Of a stretch of 64,000 nucleotides of DNA, positions 17,941 through 27,322 are shown one piece after another. How positions within the stretch are numbered: the stretch's first letter is position 1; the number at the start of each line of letters is the position of its first letter. The notes under the pieces are model-generated. The model was not told the DNA's origin and did no database searches. It worked only from the letters and a program-made list of their open reading frames with translations. The DNA comes from Pseudonocardia alni (lineage in GTDB: Bacteria > Actinomycetota > Actinomycetes > Mycobacteriales > Pseudonocardiaceae), in assembly GCF_002813375.1 (NCBI RefSeq), contig NZ_PHUJ01000003.1, positions 806,001 to 870,000 on the forward strand. The letters run 5' to 3'. The position numbers and the translations under genes are program-made.

Positions 17941-19016
17941 GCCCCCGCCCGTCGCTGTCCGGATGGTGGCGCTGGCTGCTGCTCGCCGCGCTGACCGTGC
18001 TCGTGACCGCCGGGCTCGCCGCGGTCGACGTGCCCTCCCCCGCCCTGTTCGCCGGGCTGCTGGTCGCGACCGTCCTCGCCCTGACCGGGCTCGGCCCCGC
18101 CCGGGTCGCCCGCCCGGCGACGTCGGGTGCGCAGGCGGTCATCGGCGTCGTCATCGGCCTGCTCGCCCGCCCGGACACCCTGGCCGCGGTGGCAGCCGAG
18201 TGGCTGCCGGTCCTGCTGATCAGCCTCGCGACGCTGCTGGTCAGCATGGGATCCGGACTCCTCATGGGTCTGCAGCGCGGGGTCACCCCGCTCACCGGGA
18301 TGCTCGCGCAGACCGCGGGCGGCGCGTCCGGGCTCGTCGCGATCAGCCGCGAGCTGGGTGGCGACGAGCGCACCGTCGCCGTCATCCAGTACCTGCGGGT
18401 CGGGCTGGTCACCGCGACGATGCCGGTGGTCGCCGCGGTCGTCTACGGCGCCTCCCCCGGCGCACCCGCCGCCGCGACCACCGGCCCCGGCGCGCCGTGG
18501 TGGGTCGGGCTCGCGGTGACCGCGCTGTGCGTGGGCGTCGGCGTCCCGCTCGGGAAGCTCGCCCGGGTCCCCGCCGGTGCGCTGCTCGGACCGATGGTGG
18601 TGGCGCTGGTCATCAGCCTGGCCGGGTTCTCCTTCGCCGCGTCGGTGCCGCTGCCGCTCGTCGACGTCGCCTACGCCGTCATCGGCTGGCAGGCCGGGCT
18701 GCGCTTCACCCGGGCCGCGCTCGGCACCGTCGCGCGGGTGCTGCCGCTGGCGACCGCGCTGATCCTGGGCGTCGTCGCGCTCTGCGCCGGACTGGGGCTG
18801 CTGCTGTCGCACTTCACCGGCATGACCCCGCTGGAGGGCTACCTCGCGACCACCCCGGGCGGGGTGTACGCGGTGCTGGCGACGGCGATCTCCTCCGGCG
18901 TGGACGTCACCTCGGTGGTCGCGGTGCAGGTGCTGCGGGTGATCCTGATGCTGCTGGTCGCGCCGTGGATCGCGCGGCTGGTCGGCCGGCGGCTCGGCCC
19001 GGGCGGCGTGGCCTGA
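17937..19016 (+). CDS. AbrB-family integral membrane protein (COG3180)
   Basis: The 359-residue protein has about ten hydrophobic segments in two similar halves, as in the AbrB/ammonia-monooxygenase-like duplication family. Matching features are SGAQAVIGVVIGLL in the first half, the GGASGLVAISRELGGDERTVA loop and the paralogous second-half loop EGYLATTPGGVYAVLATA. The family role is poorly defined; a transporter is the usual guess. Start GTG 17937 is the first in-frame start after the acyl-CoA synthetase gene and has no ribosome-binding site, but it overlaps a possible leaderless mini-ORF. The 3' end lies seven bases from a convergent gene. Confidence 0.8.
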   Translation: MSPRPSLSGWWRWLLLAALTVLVTAGLAAVDVPSPALFAGLLVATVLALTGLGPARVARPATSGAQAVIGVVIGLLARPDTLAAVAAEWLPVLLISLATLLVSMGSGLLMGLQRGVTPLTGMLAQTAGGASGLVAISRELGGDERTVAVIQYLRVGLVTATMPVVAAVVYGASPGAPAAATTGPGAPWWVGLAVTALCVGVGVPLGKLARVPAGALLGPMVVALVISLAGFSFAASVPLPLVDVAYAVIGWQAGLRFTRAALGTVARVLPLATALILGVVALCAGLGLLLSHFTGMTPLEGYLATTPGGVYAVLATAISSGVDVTSVVAVQVLRVILMLLVAPWIARLVGRRLGPGGVA

Positions 19017-19023
19017 GGCCCGC

Positions 19024-19905
19024 TCAGCGGACCCGCGTGACCCTCCCCGGCGGCGGCGCCGGGACCGCACCGGGGTGCAGCAGGGCGGCGATCGCCTCGA
19101 CCCCGTCGACCAGGCGCGGACCGGCCCGCACCACGAACGACGCCGAGTCGATCGCGTGCACCGGGACCCCGGCGGGCAGCCACGGCAGCGCCGCGCGGGC
19201 CTGGGCGAGCGCGTCGTCGAGGCCGAAGCCGCACGGCGCGACCAGCACGGCGTCGCACGGGGGCAGGTCGGCCGGGTCGACGGCGGTGCTGCGCCCGCCC
19301 GGGGCGGCCGCCACCGGGACGCCACCTGCCGCGGTGACCAGGTCGGGCACCCAGTGCCCGGGCAGGAACGGCGGGTCGGTCCACTCCAGCACCAGCACCC
19401 GCGGCGCCGGGCGGCCCCGCACGGCGGCGGCGACGGCGTCGAGGCGCGCCGACAGGCCCGCGACCAGCGCGGCGGCCCGGTCCGGCACCCCGGCCGCGGC
19501 GCCGACCGCGGTCACCGCGTCGAGCACGTCGGCCAGCCGGTGCGGGTCCAGCGACAGCACCCGGGCCCGGGTCCCCAGCTCCTCCTGCACCTGCGCGACG
19601 GTCGAGCCGGGCAGCGCGCACACCGCGCACAGGTCCTGGGTGAGGATCAGCTCCGGGTCGGCGGCGCCGAGCCGGGCGCGGTGGACCTCGTACAGCGGCA
19701 GCCCGGCCGCGGCCCGCTCGCGGACGACGGCGTCGATCTCCCCCGGCGACGCGGCGGGCGGCAGCGCGGAGCCGACGACCACCGGCACCCGGTCCCGGAC
19801 GCCCACCGGGTCGTCGCACTCGAAGGTGACGCCGACCAGGTCGGCGGCCAGGCCGAGCCGCCCGGCGATCTCGGTCCCGGCAGGGAGCAACGACGCGATC
19901 CGCAC
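19024..19905 (-). CDS. BtuF-like binding protein without signal peptide
   Basis: This 293-residue protein has the two-lobed class III binding-protein fold: VRIASLLPAGTEIAGRLGLA, the VTFECDDP loop, ADPELILTQDLCAVCALP and a C-terminal VDGVEAIAALLHPG helix. It starts directly with the first beta strand; there is no signal peptide or lipobox, so it is predicted to be cytoplasmic. Such soluble cobalamin-binding-like proteins are known in actinobacteria and archaea, but their function is not settled. The CAVC motif in the middle is noteworthy. GTG 19905 is the first plausible start and faces the divergent pgm gene 54 bases away. The 3' end is convergent with the AbrB gene. Confidence 0.75.
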   Translation of the reverse strand: MRIASLLPAGTEIAGRLGLAADLVGVTFECDDPVGVRDRVPVVVGSALPPAASPGEIDAVVRERAAAGLPLYEVHRARLGAADPELILTQDLCAVCALPGSTVAQVQEELGTRARVLSLDPHRLADVLDAVTAVGAAAGVPDRAAALVAGLSARLDAVAAAVRGRPAPRVLVLEWTDPPFLPGHWVPDLVTAAGGVPVAAAPGGRSTAVDPADLPPCDAVLVAPCGFGLDDALAQARAALPWLPAGVPVHAIDSASFVVRAGPRLVDGVEAIAALLHPGAVPAPPPGRVTRVR

Positions 19906-19959
19906 ACCGCGGAACGGTAGGCGGTGGCGTGGGCCGCGGCGAGGAGGAAGGATCGCGGC

Positions 19960-21615
19960 ATGACCGTGCACGAGCGCGCCGGGACCCCGGCCCGCCCCGA
20001 GGACCTCGTCGACGTCGACGCGCTGCTGGCCGCGTACGCCGCGACCCACCCCGACCCGTCGGTCGACGTGCAACGGGTCGCGTTCGGCACGTCGGGGCAC
20101 CGCGGGTCGGCGTTCACCGCCACCTTCAACGACGACCACATCGCCGCCACCAGCCAGGCGATCGTCGAGTACCGGGCCGCGCAGGGCACCGACGGCCCGC
20201 TGTTCCTCGGGCGCGACAGCCACGCACTGTCCGAGCCGGCCTGGCGCACCGCGGCCGAGGTGTTCGCCGCCAACGGCGTCGACGTCGTCGTCGACTCCCG
20301 GGACGGGCTGACCCCGACCCCGGCGATCTCGCACGCGATCCTCGTGACCAACGCCGGTCGCGACGTCCGGCACCTCGCCGACGGCGTGGTCGTCACCCCG
20401 TCGCACAACCCGCCCGCCGACGGTGGCTTCAAGTACAACCCGCCGGACGGCGGCCCCGCCGGCACCGAGGCGACGTCCTGGATCGCCGACCGGGCCAACC
20501 AGCTGCTCGAGAGCGGCCTGTCCGAGGTGCGTCGCGCCCGGTTCGACGCCGCCGCCGCGCACCGCTACGACTACCTCGGCACCTACGTCGACCAGCTCGA
20601 CCAGGTGCTCGACATGGCCGCGGTCCGCGACGCCGGCGTCACCATCGGCGCGGACCCGCTCGGCGGTGCCTCGGTCGACTACTGGGGCGTGATCGCGCAG
20701 CGCTGGGGCCTGGACCTGACCGTGGTGAACCCCGACGTCGACCCGGCCTTCGGGTTCATGACCCTGGACTGGGACGGGAAGATCCGGATGGACTGCAGCT
20801 CGCCGTACGCGATGGCGTCGCTGCGGGCCCGGATGGAGGCCGACCCGGCCCCCTTCACCATCGCCACCGGCAACGACGCCGACGCCGACCGGCACGGCAT
20901 CGTCACCGCCGACGGCGGCCTGATGAACCCGAACCACTACCTCGCCGTCGCGATCGGCTACCTGTTCGCCCACCGCCCCGGCTGGCCGGCGGCCGCCGGG
21001 ATCGGCAAGACCGCGGTCAGCTCGTCGATGATCGACCGGGTCGCCGGTGACCTCGGCCGCAGGCTGGTCGAGGTGCCCGTCGGGTTCAAGTGGTTCGTTC
21101 CCGGCCTGCGCTCGGGGGAGATCGGCTTCGGCGGCGAGGAGAGCGCGGGCGCGTCGTTCCTGCGCCGCGACGGCTCGCCCTGGAGCACCGACAAGGACGG
21201 CCTGCTGCTCGCCCTGCTGGCCTCGGAGATCACCGCGGTCACCGGGTCGACCCCCAGCGAGCACTACGCCCGGCTCACCGAGCGGTTCGGCGCCCCCGCC
21301 TACGCCCGCACCGACGTCGCGTGCTCCCGGGAGGACAAGGCGGCGCTGTCGAAGCTGGACGCCGACGCCGTCACCGCCACCGAGCTCGCCGGGGACGCGA
21401 TCACCGCGAAGCTCACCCGCGCCCCGGGCAACGACGCCGCGATCGGCGGACTGAAGGTCGTCACCGACGCCGGGTGGTTCGCCGCCCGCCCCTCGGGCAC
21501 CGAGGACGTGTACAAGGTCTACGCCGAGAGCTTCCGCGGGCCGGAGCACCTGACGCGCGTCCAGGACGAGGCGCGCGGCGTGGTCGCGGCGGCCCTGGAA
21601 GGATCGGGGGCGTGA
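19960..21615 (+). CDS. pgm: Phosphoglucomutase (alpha-D-glucose phosphate-specific)
   Basis: This 551-residue enzyme interconverts glucose 1-phosphate and glucose 6-phosphate in the cytoplasm. Key elements are the phosphoserine loop [11 protein letters not shown], the metal loop [10 protein letters not shown], the sugar loop [11 protein letters not shown] and the phosphate loop [16 protein letters not shown]. The length equals that of the bacterial Pgm family. The ATG is preceded by GAGGAGGAAGGA, which rules out the in-frame start at 19924. The stop overlaps ppgK by GTGA, so both enzymes that make or use glucose 6-phosphate are coupled. Confidence 0.93.
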   Translation: MTVHERAGTPARPEDLVDVDALLAAYAATHPDPSVDVQRVAFGTSGHRGSAFTATFNDDHIAATSQAIVEYRAAQGTDGPLFLGRDSHALSEPAWRTAAEVFAANGVDVVVDSRDGLTPTPAISHAILVTNAGRDVRHLADGVVVTPSHNPPADGGFKYNPPDGGPAGTEATSWIADRANQLLESGLSEVRRARFDAAAAHRYDYLGTYVDQLDQVLDMAAVRDAGVTIGADPLGGASVDYWGVIAQRWGLDLTVVNPDVDPAFGFMTLDWDGKIRMDCSSPYAMASLRARMEADPAPFTIATGNDADADRHGIVTADGGLMNPNHYLAVAIGYLFAHRPGWPAAAGIGKTAVSSSMIDRVAGDLGRRLVEVPVGFKWFVPGLRSGEIGFGGEESAGASFLRRDGSPWSTDKDGLLLALLASEITAVTGSTPSEHYARLTERFGAPAYARTDVACSREDKAALSKLDADAVTATELAGDAITAKLTRAPGNDAAIGGLKVVTDAGWFAARPSGTEDVYKVYAESFRGPEHLTRVQDEARGVVAAALEGSGA

Positions 21616-22361
21616 GCAGCACGCACGCACTCGGGTTCGGTATCGACATCGGCGGCTCCGGCATCAAGGGCGCCCCGGTGGACCTGCACAAGGGCCGGCT
21701 GGCCGCGGACCGGGTGCGGATCCCGACGCCGCAGCCGTCCACACCGGAGGCGGTCGCCGAGACCGTCACGCAGATCCTCGACGAGTTCGACTGGCGGGAC
21801 TCCTTCGGCTGCACGTTCCCGGCCGTCGTCCAGCACGGAGTGACCCGCACCGCGGCCAACGTGGACCGGGCCTGGATCGACTGCGACGCCGCCGCGGTCC
21901 TGCGCCGGGTCACCGGCCGGGACGCGCTGCTGGTCAACGACGCCGACGCCGCCGGCGTCGCCGAGGCCGAGTTCGGCGCGGCCGCCGACCGTCACCACGG
22001 GCTCGTGCTCGTCGTGACCCTCGGGACCGGCATCGGGTCGGCGCTGGTCAACCACGGGAAGCTGGTGCCCAACACCGAGTTCGGGCACCTGGAGATCGAC
22101 GGGTTCGACGCCGAGTCACGCGCCGCGGACTCCGCCCGCGAGCGCGAGGACCTGGACTGGGAGGAGTGGGGCGGGCGGCTGCAGCGCTACTTCACCCACG
22201 TCGAGAACCTGCTGTGGCCGGACCTGATCGTGGTCGGCGGCGGGGTGAGCAAGAAGTTCGAGAAGTGGTCGCCCTACGTGCGGACCCGCACAAAGCTCGT
22301 CCCGGCCGGGCTGCTCAACGAGGCCGGGATCATCGGGGCAGCGCTGCTGGCGCACGGCTGA
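21612..22361 (+). CDS. ppgK: Polyphosphate glucokinase
   Basis: This 249-residue ROK-fold sugar kinase phosphorylates glucose using inorganic polyphosphate and usually also ATP. It shows the phosphate-1 loop [17 protein letters not shown], catalytic Asp in [12 protein letters not shown], the phosphate-2 loop [22 protein letters not shown] and [14 protein letters not shown]. The ROK zinc cysteines are absent, as is normal for PpgK. The GTG start overlaps the pgm stop (GTGA). Together the two genes feed glucose or glucose 1-phosphate into the glucose 6-phosphate pool. Confidence 0.93.
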   Translation: MSSTHALGFGIDIGGSGIKGAPVDLHKGRLAADRVRIPTPQPSTPEAVAETVTQILDEFDWRDSFGCTFPAVVQHGVTRTAANVDRAWIDCDAAAVLRRVTGRDALLVNDADAAGVAEAEFGAAADRHHGLVLVVTLGTGIGSALVNHGKLVPNTEFGHLEIDGFDAESRAADSAREREDLDWEEWGGRLQRYFTHVENLLWPDLIVVGGGVSKKFEKWSPYVRTRTKLVPAGLLNEAGIIGAALLAHG

Positions 22362-22438
22362 CCGGGTCCCCCGGCGCCGGCGCGGCGGCCGCTCCGGTTC
22401 CCGCGCCTTCTCCTGTGACACGCGTCCTCCGTCCGGGC

Positions 22439-22506
22439 TTGCATCATGCAATAGTTTGCGGTGCTCACGAATGTACGAGCACACTGCAGTGACTGCACGA
22501 CTGCAC
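22439..22506. promoter_or_regulatory. Cluster of palindromes upstream of TetR gene (candidate operators)
   Basis: Three inverted repeats lie within 70 bases of the 204-base gap before the TetR gene. They are TTGCATCATGCAA (22439-22451, perfect around a central C), GTGCTC/GAGCAC (22461-22466 and 22477-22482) and TGCAGTGACTGCA (22485-22497, perfect around a central G). The last is followed by a direct copy of GACTGCAC (22491-22498, 22499-22506). One or more could be the operator of the TetR protein; which one cannot be told. Confidence 0.45.
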
Positions 22507-22565
22507 TCCCCGCACGTTCCGAGGGTGCGAGCCGCGCCGGGACCAGCGGGAGAGGTGGGACGGGC

Positions 22566-23189
22566 ATGATCGGCGAGATGCTGACCGACCAGGAGGCGCA
22601 CTGCCACGGGCTGCGGGAGCGCAAGAAGGTGCGGACCCGCCAGGCGCTGCGCGCCGCGGCCCTGGAACGCGCGCGCACCCAGGGCCCGGACGCGTTCACC
22701 GTCGAGGAGATCTGCGCCGACGTCGACGTCGCGCCGCGCACGTTCTTCAACCACTTCCCGTCGAAGGACGCGGTGCTGTTCGACTGGGACACCGCCTCCC
22801 TCGACGAGCTCGCCGCCGAGGTCCGCGCCCGGACCGAGGTCTCCCCGCTCGGGGCGGCGACGGCGGTGCTCGCCGAGGTCACCGTGGCGCTGACGACCAG
22901 CCCGACCTGGCACGGGCAGATGGAGCTGCTGCGCGCCCACCCCGAGCTGCACCCGCGGATCGCTCACGTCGGGCGGACCGTGGAGCAGACCGTCGCGCAG
23001 GCGCTCGCCGAGCGCGACGGCGCCGACACCCCCGCGAGGAACCACCGGCTCGCCGCGGCCGGTGCGATGGCGGTGATGCAGGTCGCCGTCGCCGGCTGGC
23101 TGGCCGACCCGGCGGGCCCGCCGGCCCGCCGGGTCTACGGCGACGTGCTGGCGGCCGCCCGGGAGGCCTTCGCGGCCCTGCCGGACTGA
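22566..23189 (+). CDS. TetR-family transcriptional regulator
   Basis: The 207-residue protein has an N-terminal TetR helix-turn-helix (about residues 18-65: RTRQALRAAALERARTQG, then FTVEEICADVDVAPRTFFNHFPSKDAVL). The rest is a helical ligand/dimer domain of the short AcrR-like type. ATG 22566 has a GGGAGAGG-like site upstream. The frame is open to 22461 but would run through candidate operators. No target operon is adjacent in the same direction; the neighbour at 23202 is convergent. Autoregulation through the palindromes upstream is likely. Confidence 0.84.
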   Translation: MIGEMLTDQEAHCHGLRERKKVRTRQALRAAALERARTQGPDAFTVEEICADVDVAPRTFFNHFPSKDAVLFDWDTASLDELAAEVRARTEVSPLGAATAVLAEVTVALTTSPTWHGQMELLRAHPELHPRIAHVGRTVEQTVAQALAERDGADTPARNHRLAAAGAMAVMQVAVAGWLADPAGPPARRVYGDVLAAAREAFAALPD

Positions 23190-23201
23190 GCGCGCCCGGA
23201 C

Positions 23202-23747
23202 TCAGGTGAGCGGCGGACCGTAGGTCAGCCGGACCACGCCGTTCTCGTAGGCCTCGGACTCGCGCAGCCGCAGCGGCACCCGCGCGCCCTCGGCGAACAG
23301 CCGCAGCCCGGCCCCGAGCGACACCGGGTAGACGAACAGGTTGAGCGTGTCGACCAGGCCGTCGGCGAGCAGCGCACGGACCAGGGTGACGCTGCCGGAG
23401 ACGTAGATGCCGCCGTCGGTCGCGTCCTTGAGCTGCCGGATCCGCGCCGGGGCGTACGGGCCGAGCACCCGGGAGTTCTCCCACTCCAACGGGTCGGCCA
23501 GGGTGGACGTGACGACGTGCTTGGGCGCGCCGTTGAAGAACGCGCCGCCGGACTCGACGTCGTGCCCGCGGGCCGACCATGCCGGGTGGAACATCTCGTA
23601 GGTGTTCCGACCGAGCAGGATCGCCGCGTCGGTCAGCCGGCCGATCGCCTCCCCCATCGCGTCGGTGAAGCCGTACTCCGCCGTCCAGGACGGGTCGGAG
23701 ACGACCCCGTCGAGGCTGATGAACTCGTGCACGTCGATCGTGCCCAC
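23202..23747 (-). CDS. RibD C-terminal/dihydrofolate reductase-like protein
   Basis: This 181-residue stand-alone reductase domain has the segments VHEFISLDGVVSDP, AAILLGRNTYEMFHPAW, HVVTSTLADPLEWENSRV and GGIYVSGSVTLVRALLADGLVD. It resembles the many small NADPH-dependent RibD_C proteins of actinobacteria; a specific substrate is not known for the group. The start is GTG 23747 with GGGAG about eight bases upstream. The gene ends 12 bases from the convergent TetR gene. Confidence 0.82.
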   Translation of the reverse strand: MGTIDVHEFISLDGVVSDPSWTAEYGFTDAMGEAIGRLTDAAILLGRNTYEMFHPAWSARGHDVESGGAFFNGAPKHVVTSTLADPLEWENSRVLGPYAPARIRQLKDATDGGIYVSGSVTLVRALLADGLVDTLNLFVYPVSLGAGLRLFAEGARVPLRLRESEAYENGVVRLTYGPPLT

Positions 23748-23826
23748 TGTGGTCTCCCGGGGTCGAGGCGAGGGGTCATCGGCTACGACCGCAGACGCGT
23801 GGGGAACTCATCGGTTCCCCTTCCGG

Positions 23827-25308
23827 TCATGCGAGGTCGGCGACGGTCGCCGCGGCGCCGCGGGACCACAGCGACTCCAGCGCCGACCGGAACGCTCCGG
23901 CGAACCGCTCGTCGGAGCGTAGGTCGCCGAACACCCCGCGGTGGGACAGGAACGACCCCGGGGTGTCCCGCTCGGCCCGCGCGAGCGCGGTCATCTCCTC
24001 CGCCAGGCGGTCCTGCTGGGGGATCTCCCGCCCCTGCTCGTCGGCGCCCTCGGCGTAGCGGCACCATCCGGCGACGACGGCCGCGGCCCGCTCGACCGGC
24101 CCGCCCGCGGCGAGCTGCTCGCGCACCACCGGCAGCAGGAAGATCGAGATCCGGTCGGAGCTGCCGTAGTTGATCCGCATCAGGGTGTCGGCGACGCCCG
24201 GGTTCGCGAAGCGCTCCAGCAGGGTGTCCTTGTACGCGTCGAGGTCGATGCCGGGCACCGGGCGCAGCGTCGGTGTGGCCTCGTCGTCCATGTAGCCGCG
24301 CAGGAACGCCGCGAACGTCGGGTCCTGGGCGACCTCGTGCACGTAGCGGTGCCCGGCGAGGTAGCCGAGGTAGCCCAGCGCCTGGTGGGTGGCGTTGAGC
24401 AGGCGCAGCTTCATGAACTCGTAGGGGACGACGTCGTCGACGACCTGGACCCCGACCCGCTCGAACTCCGGTCGGCCCGCGGCGAAGTGGTCCTCGAGCA
24501 CCCACTGGGTGAACGGCTCGCACACGACCGGCCAGCCGTCGCGCAGCCCGAAGCGCCCGGCGAGGGCCTCGCGGTCGGTGTCGGCGGTGGCCGGGGTGAT
24601 CCGGTCGACCATCGAGTTCGGGAAGGTGACCGACTCCGCGACCCAGGCGCCCAGGTCGGCGTCACGGAGCTGGGCCACGCCGGTGAACACCCGGCGGGCG
24701 ACGTCGCCGTTGCCCTGCATGTTGTCGCAGCTCATGACCGTGAGCGGGCCGGTGCCGCGCTCCCGGCGGCGCGCCAGCGCCTCGACGACCAGCCCGAACG
24801 CCCCGGTCGGGGCGGAGCCGGCGGCCATCGCGTCGAGGTCGGCGCGGATGCCGGGGAAGTCCGGGTCGAACTCGCCGGTCTTCTGGTCGATCGCGTAGCC
24901 GCCCTCGGTGATGGTCAGCGAGACGATCCGGGTGTCGGGGTGCGCGATCCGCTCGATGACGGCCTCGGGGTCGTCGGGGGCGTAGAGGTAGTCGACGAGC
25001 GACCCGACGACCCGGGGCGTCAGCGTCCCGTCGGCCTCCTTGAGCACGAGCGTGTACAGCCCGTCCTGGGCGGCGAGCACGTCGCGCATCCGGTCGTCGG
25101 CGGCGAGCACACCGACCCCGCAGATCCCCCACCCCGGTGCCCCGCCCGAGGCGAGCAGCGCGTCGACGTACATCGCGAGGTGCGCGCGGTGGAAACCGCC
25201 GACGCCGATGTGGACGATCCCGCGGCCCACGGCGGCCCGGTCGTAGCCGGGGACCTCCACGCCCTCGATCCCGTCGGTCCAGATCCCGGTCTCGTCCAGC
25301 GAACGCAT
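23827..25308 (-). CDS. Mannitol 2-dehydrogenase / fructuronate reductase family (long-chain polyol dehydrogenase)
   Basis: This 493-residue protein has the polyol-specific long-chain dehydrogenase pattern: GRGIVHIGVGGFHRAHLA near the N-terminus, SLTITEGGY, SCDNMQGNGDVARR, FPNSMVDRITP and EPFTQWVLED. The catalytic K-x5-N-x2-H signature lies in FMKLRLLNATHQALGYLG. It oxidises mannitol (or arabinitol/sorbitol) to the ketose with NAD. ATG 25308 is preceded by GAGGGGG; the frame stays open upstream but encodes a basic, low-complexity leader. It diverges from the carnitine-type operon. No polyol transporter is adjacent; the sugar porter at 60 kb is far away. Confidence 0.86.
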   Translation of the reverse strand: MRSLDETGIWTDGIEGVEVPGYDRAAVGRGIVHIGVGGFHRAHLAMYVDALLASGGAPGWGICGVGVLAADDRMRDVLAAQDGLYTLVLKEADGTLTPRVVGSLVDYLYAPDDPEAVIERIAHPDTRIVSLTITEGGYAIDQKTGEFDPDFPGIRADLDAMAAGSAPTGAFGLVVEALARRRERGTGPLTVMSCDNMQGNGDVARRVFTGVAQLRDADLGAWVAESVTFPNSMVDRITPATADTDREALAGRFGLRDGWPVVCEPFTQWVLEDHFAAGRPEFERVGVQVVDDVVPYEFMKLRLLNATHQALGYLGYLAGHRYVHEVAQDPTFAAFLRGYMDDEATPTLRPVPGIDLDAYKDTLLERFANPGVADTLMRINYGSSDRISIFLLPVVREQLAAGGPVERAAAVVAGWCRYAEGADEQGREIPQQDRLAEEMTALARAERDTPGSFLSHRGVFGDLRSDERFAGAFRSALESLWSRGAAATVADLA

Positions 25309-25477
25309 GGTCCCCCTCGCCACGTCCCCGGCGCCCCTCCGCGCCGTCGGGTGAGAGGCCGACCCTACCGCCCACGCCGTCCGACGCAAGCGCTTCCGAG
25401 AGCAGCTCCCGCGAACTGGTCGACGCACCGGAAACCTCCGGGAAACACCTCGTGTGCTCGAACGATCCGATTTGATG

Positions 25478-25494
25478 CTTGCGCTCATCGCAAG
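25478..25494. promoter_or_regulatory. Inverted repeat at the carnitine-type operon promoter (candidate operator)
   Basis: CTTGCG-CTCAT-CGCAAG is a 6-bp inverted repeat with a 5-base spacer. It ends 20 bases before the GTG of the XRE-TetR regulator, inside the 206-base divergent region shared with the mannitol dehydrogenase gene. Position and size fit a TetR-type operator for autoregulation. Confidence 0.5.
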
Positions 25495-25514
25495 TCTCGG
25501 CCTACGGTCGCCCG

Positions 25515-26432
25515 GTGACCGACCCCTGTACCCCCCGGACCGCCGAGGACGCGGTGGCCGGGCGGGTGCGCGCCCTGCTGCAGCGGGACGGCTGGACCCA
25601 GCGCCGGTTCGCCGCCGCGGTCGGGCTGGAGGAGACCAAGCTGTCCAAGTCGCTCGCCGGGCGCCGCCGTTTCGCCGCCGACGAACTCGTCCGCATCGCC
25701 GACGTCACCGGCGAGACCGTGGCCCGGCTGCTGCACGGCCGCGACGGCGCGCGCGCCCGGACCGCGGTCCCCACCGGGGCCGCCGCCGCGGCCGCCGAGC
25801 CCGACCCCGGCCGCGAGCCCGGCGGGACCCACGGCACCCGCGGCCGGATCCTCGACGCGGCCTGGGAACTGATCGCCGACCACGGATACCACCGGGTCCG
25901 CACCGCCGACGTCGCGCGGGCGGCGGGCACCAGCCCGGCGGCGATCCACTACCACTTCCCCACCCGTTCGGAGCTGCTCGACTCCGCGCTGCGGCACAAC
26001 GTGCGCCTCGCCTTCGACCGTCAGGTCGCCGAGCTCGACACGATCGCCGACCCGCACGACCGGCTGCTGCGGCTGATCGACCTCCAGCTCCCCGACGGCG
26101 CGCTGCTGGAGCGCGAGTGGTCGATCTGGATCCAGGTGTGGGCGGAGTCGGCGATCGACCCGGCGCGGCGCGATCTGTACTGGGACGCCTACGACCGCTG
26201 GTTCCGCACCGTCGCCATGACCCTCACCGAGGGCGCCGCCGCCGGGGTCTTCGTCCCCGACGCCGGTGACGCCGCCCGGCAGCTCACCGCGCTGGTCGAC
26301 GGCCTGGGCATCCAGGTCATGGCGCGTACCCCCGGCACCTCCGCCGCGCAGATGCGCGCGGACCTCGCCGCCTTCATCGATCGGGCCGTGCTCGCGGCAC
26401 CGGCACGCACGGAGCGAACGGAGAACGGATGA
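25515..26432 (+). CDS. XRE-TetR fusion transcriptional regulator
   Basis: This 305-residue protein has two DNA-binding domains. Residues 14-70 are an XRE/Cro-type helix-turn-helix ([41 protein letters not shown]). An Ala/Pro-rich linker follows, then a TetR helix-turn-helix at about 107-155 ([37 protein letters not shown]) and a TetR-type C-terminal ligand domain. GTG 25515 gives a clean XRE start; an upstream TTG would overlap the palindrome. Its stop overlaps the BKACE start by ATGA, so it is the first gene of the operon and its likely local regulator. The inducer would be expected to be carnitine or a catabolite. Confidence 0.82.
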   Translation: MTDPCTPRTAEDAVAGRVRALLQRDGWTQRRFAAAVGLEETKLSKSLAGRRRFAADELVRIADVTGETVARLLHGRDGARARTAVPTGAAAAAAEPDPGREPGGTHGTRGRILDAAWELIADHGYHRVRTADVARAAGTSPAAIHYHFPTRSELLDSALRHNVRLAFDRQVAELDTIADPHDRLLRLIDLQLPDGALLEREWSIWIQVWAESAIDPARRDLYWDAYDRWFRTVAMTLTEGAAAGVFVPDAGDAARQLTALVDGLGIQVMARTPGTSAAQMRADLAAFIDRAVLAAPARTERTENG

Positions 26433-27322
26433 ACCGTGACGTCATCATCACCTGCGCGGTGACCGGGGCCGGGGACACGGTGGGCCGCAGCCCGCACGTG
26501 CCCGTCACCCCGGCCCAGATCGCCTCGGACGCGATCGCCGCGGCCCGGGCCGGCGCCGCCGTGGTGCACATCCACGTGCGGGACCCGGAGACCGGCAGCC
26601 CGTCGCGGGCGGTGGAGCTCTACCGCGAGACCGTGACCCTGATCCGGGACTCGGGCGTCGACGTCGTGCTGAACCTGACCGCGGGTATGGGCGGTGACCT
26701 GGTGATCGACGCCGAGGACCCGCTGAAGCCGATCGACGGCACCGATTTGGTCAACGCCCTGGAGCGGCTCCCGCACGTCGAGGAGCTGCTGCCCGACATC
26801 TGCACGCTGGACTGCGGCTCGCTCAACTTCGGCGAGGGCAACCAGCTCTACATCTCCACCCCGGACATGCTGCGCACCGGCGCCAGGCGGGTCCAGGAGC
26901 TCGGTGTGAAGCCCGAGCTGGAGATCTTCGACACCGGCCAGCTGTGGTTCGCCACCGTGCTGGTCGACGAAGGCCTCATCGACGCCCCGTCGCTGTTCCA
27001 GCTGTGCATGGGCATCCCCTACGGCGCCCCGGCCGACCCGGGCGTGCTGGCCGCGGAGGTGAACCTGCTCCCCGAGGGCGCGAACTTCGCGTCGTTCGCG
27101 ATCGGGCGCGACCAGCTGCCGTGGGTGGCCCAGTCGGTGCTGGCCGGCGGGCACGCCCGCGTCGGGCTGGAGGACAACCTCTACCTCTCGCGCGGGGTGA
27201 AGGCGACCAACGAGCAGCTGACCGAGCGGGCGGTGGAGATCGTGCAGAACCTCGGTGCCTCGGTGGCGACGCCGGACCGCGCCCGGGAGATCCTCGGCCT
27301 GAAGGAGCGCACCGGTGCCTGA
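26429..27322 (+). CDS. BKACE family beta-keto acid cleavage enzyme (probable 3-dehydrocarnitine cleavage)
   Basis: This 297-residue TIM-barrel enzyme belongs to the beta-keto acid cleavage (DUF849/Kce) family. The zinc-binding HxH is H47-H49 in [12 protein letters not shown], and the family segments [16 protein letters not shown] and GLEDNLYL are present. Members react a beta-keto acid with acetyl-CoA to give acetoacetate and a new CoA ester. The next two genes encode an L-carnitine dehydrogenase-like protein and a hotdog thioesterase. That trio is the established context for cleaving 3-dehydrocarnitine into betainyl-CoA and acetoacetate. The ATG overlaps the regulator stop, and the 3' end overlaps the next gene by eight bases. 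Another 3-keto acid cannot be excluded. Confidence 0.82.
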   Translation: MNRDVIITCAVTGAGDTVGRSPHVPVTPAQIASDAIAAARAGAAVVHIHVRDPETGSPSRAVELYRETVTLIRDSGVDVVLNLTAGMGGDLVIDAEDPLKPIDGTDLVNALERLPHVEELLPDICTLDCGSLNFGEGNQLYISTPDMLRTGARRVQELGVKPELEIFDTGQLWFATVLVDEGLIDAPSLFQLCMGIPYGAPADPGVLAAEVNLLPEGANFASFAIGRDQLPWVAQSVLAGGHARVGLEDNLYLSRGVKATNEQLTERAVEIVQNLGASVATPDRAREILGLKERTGA

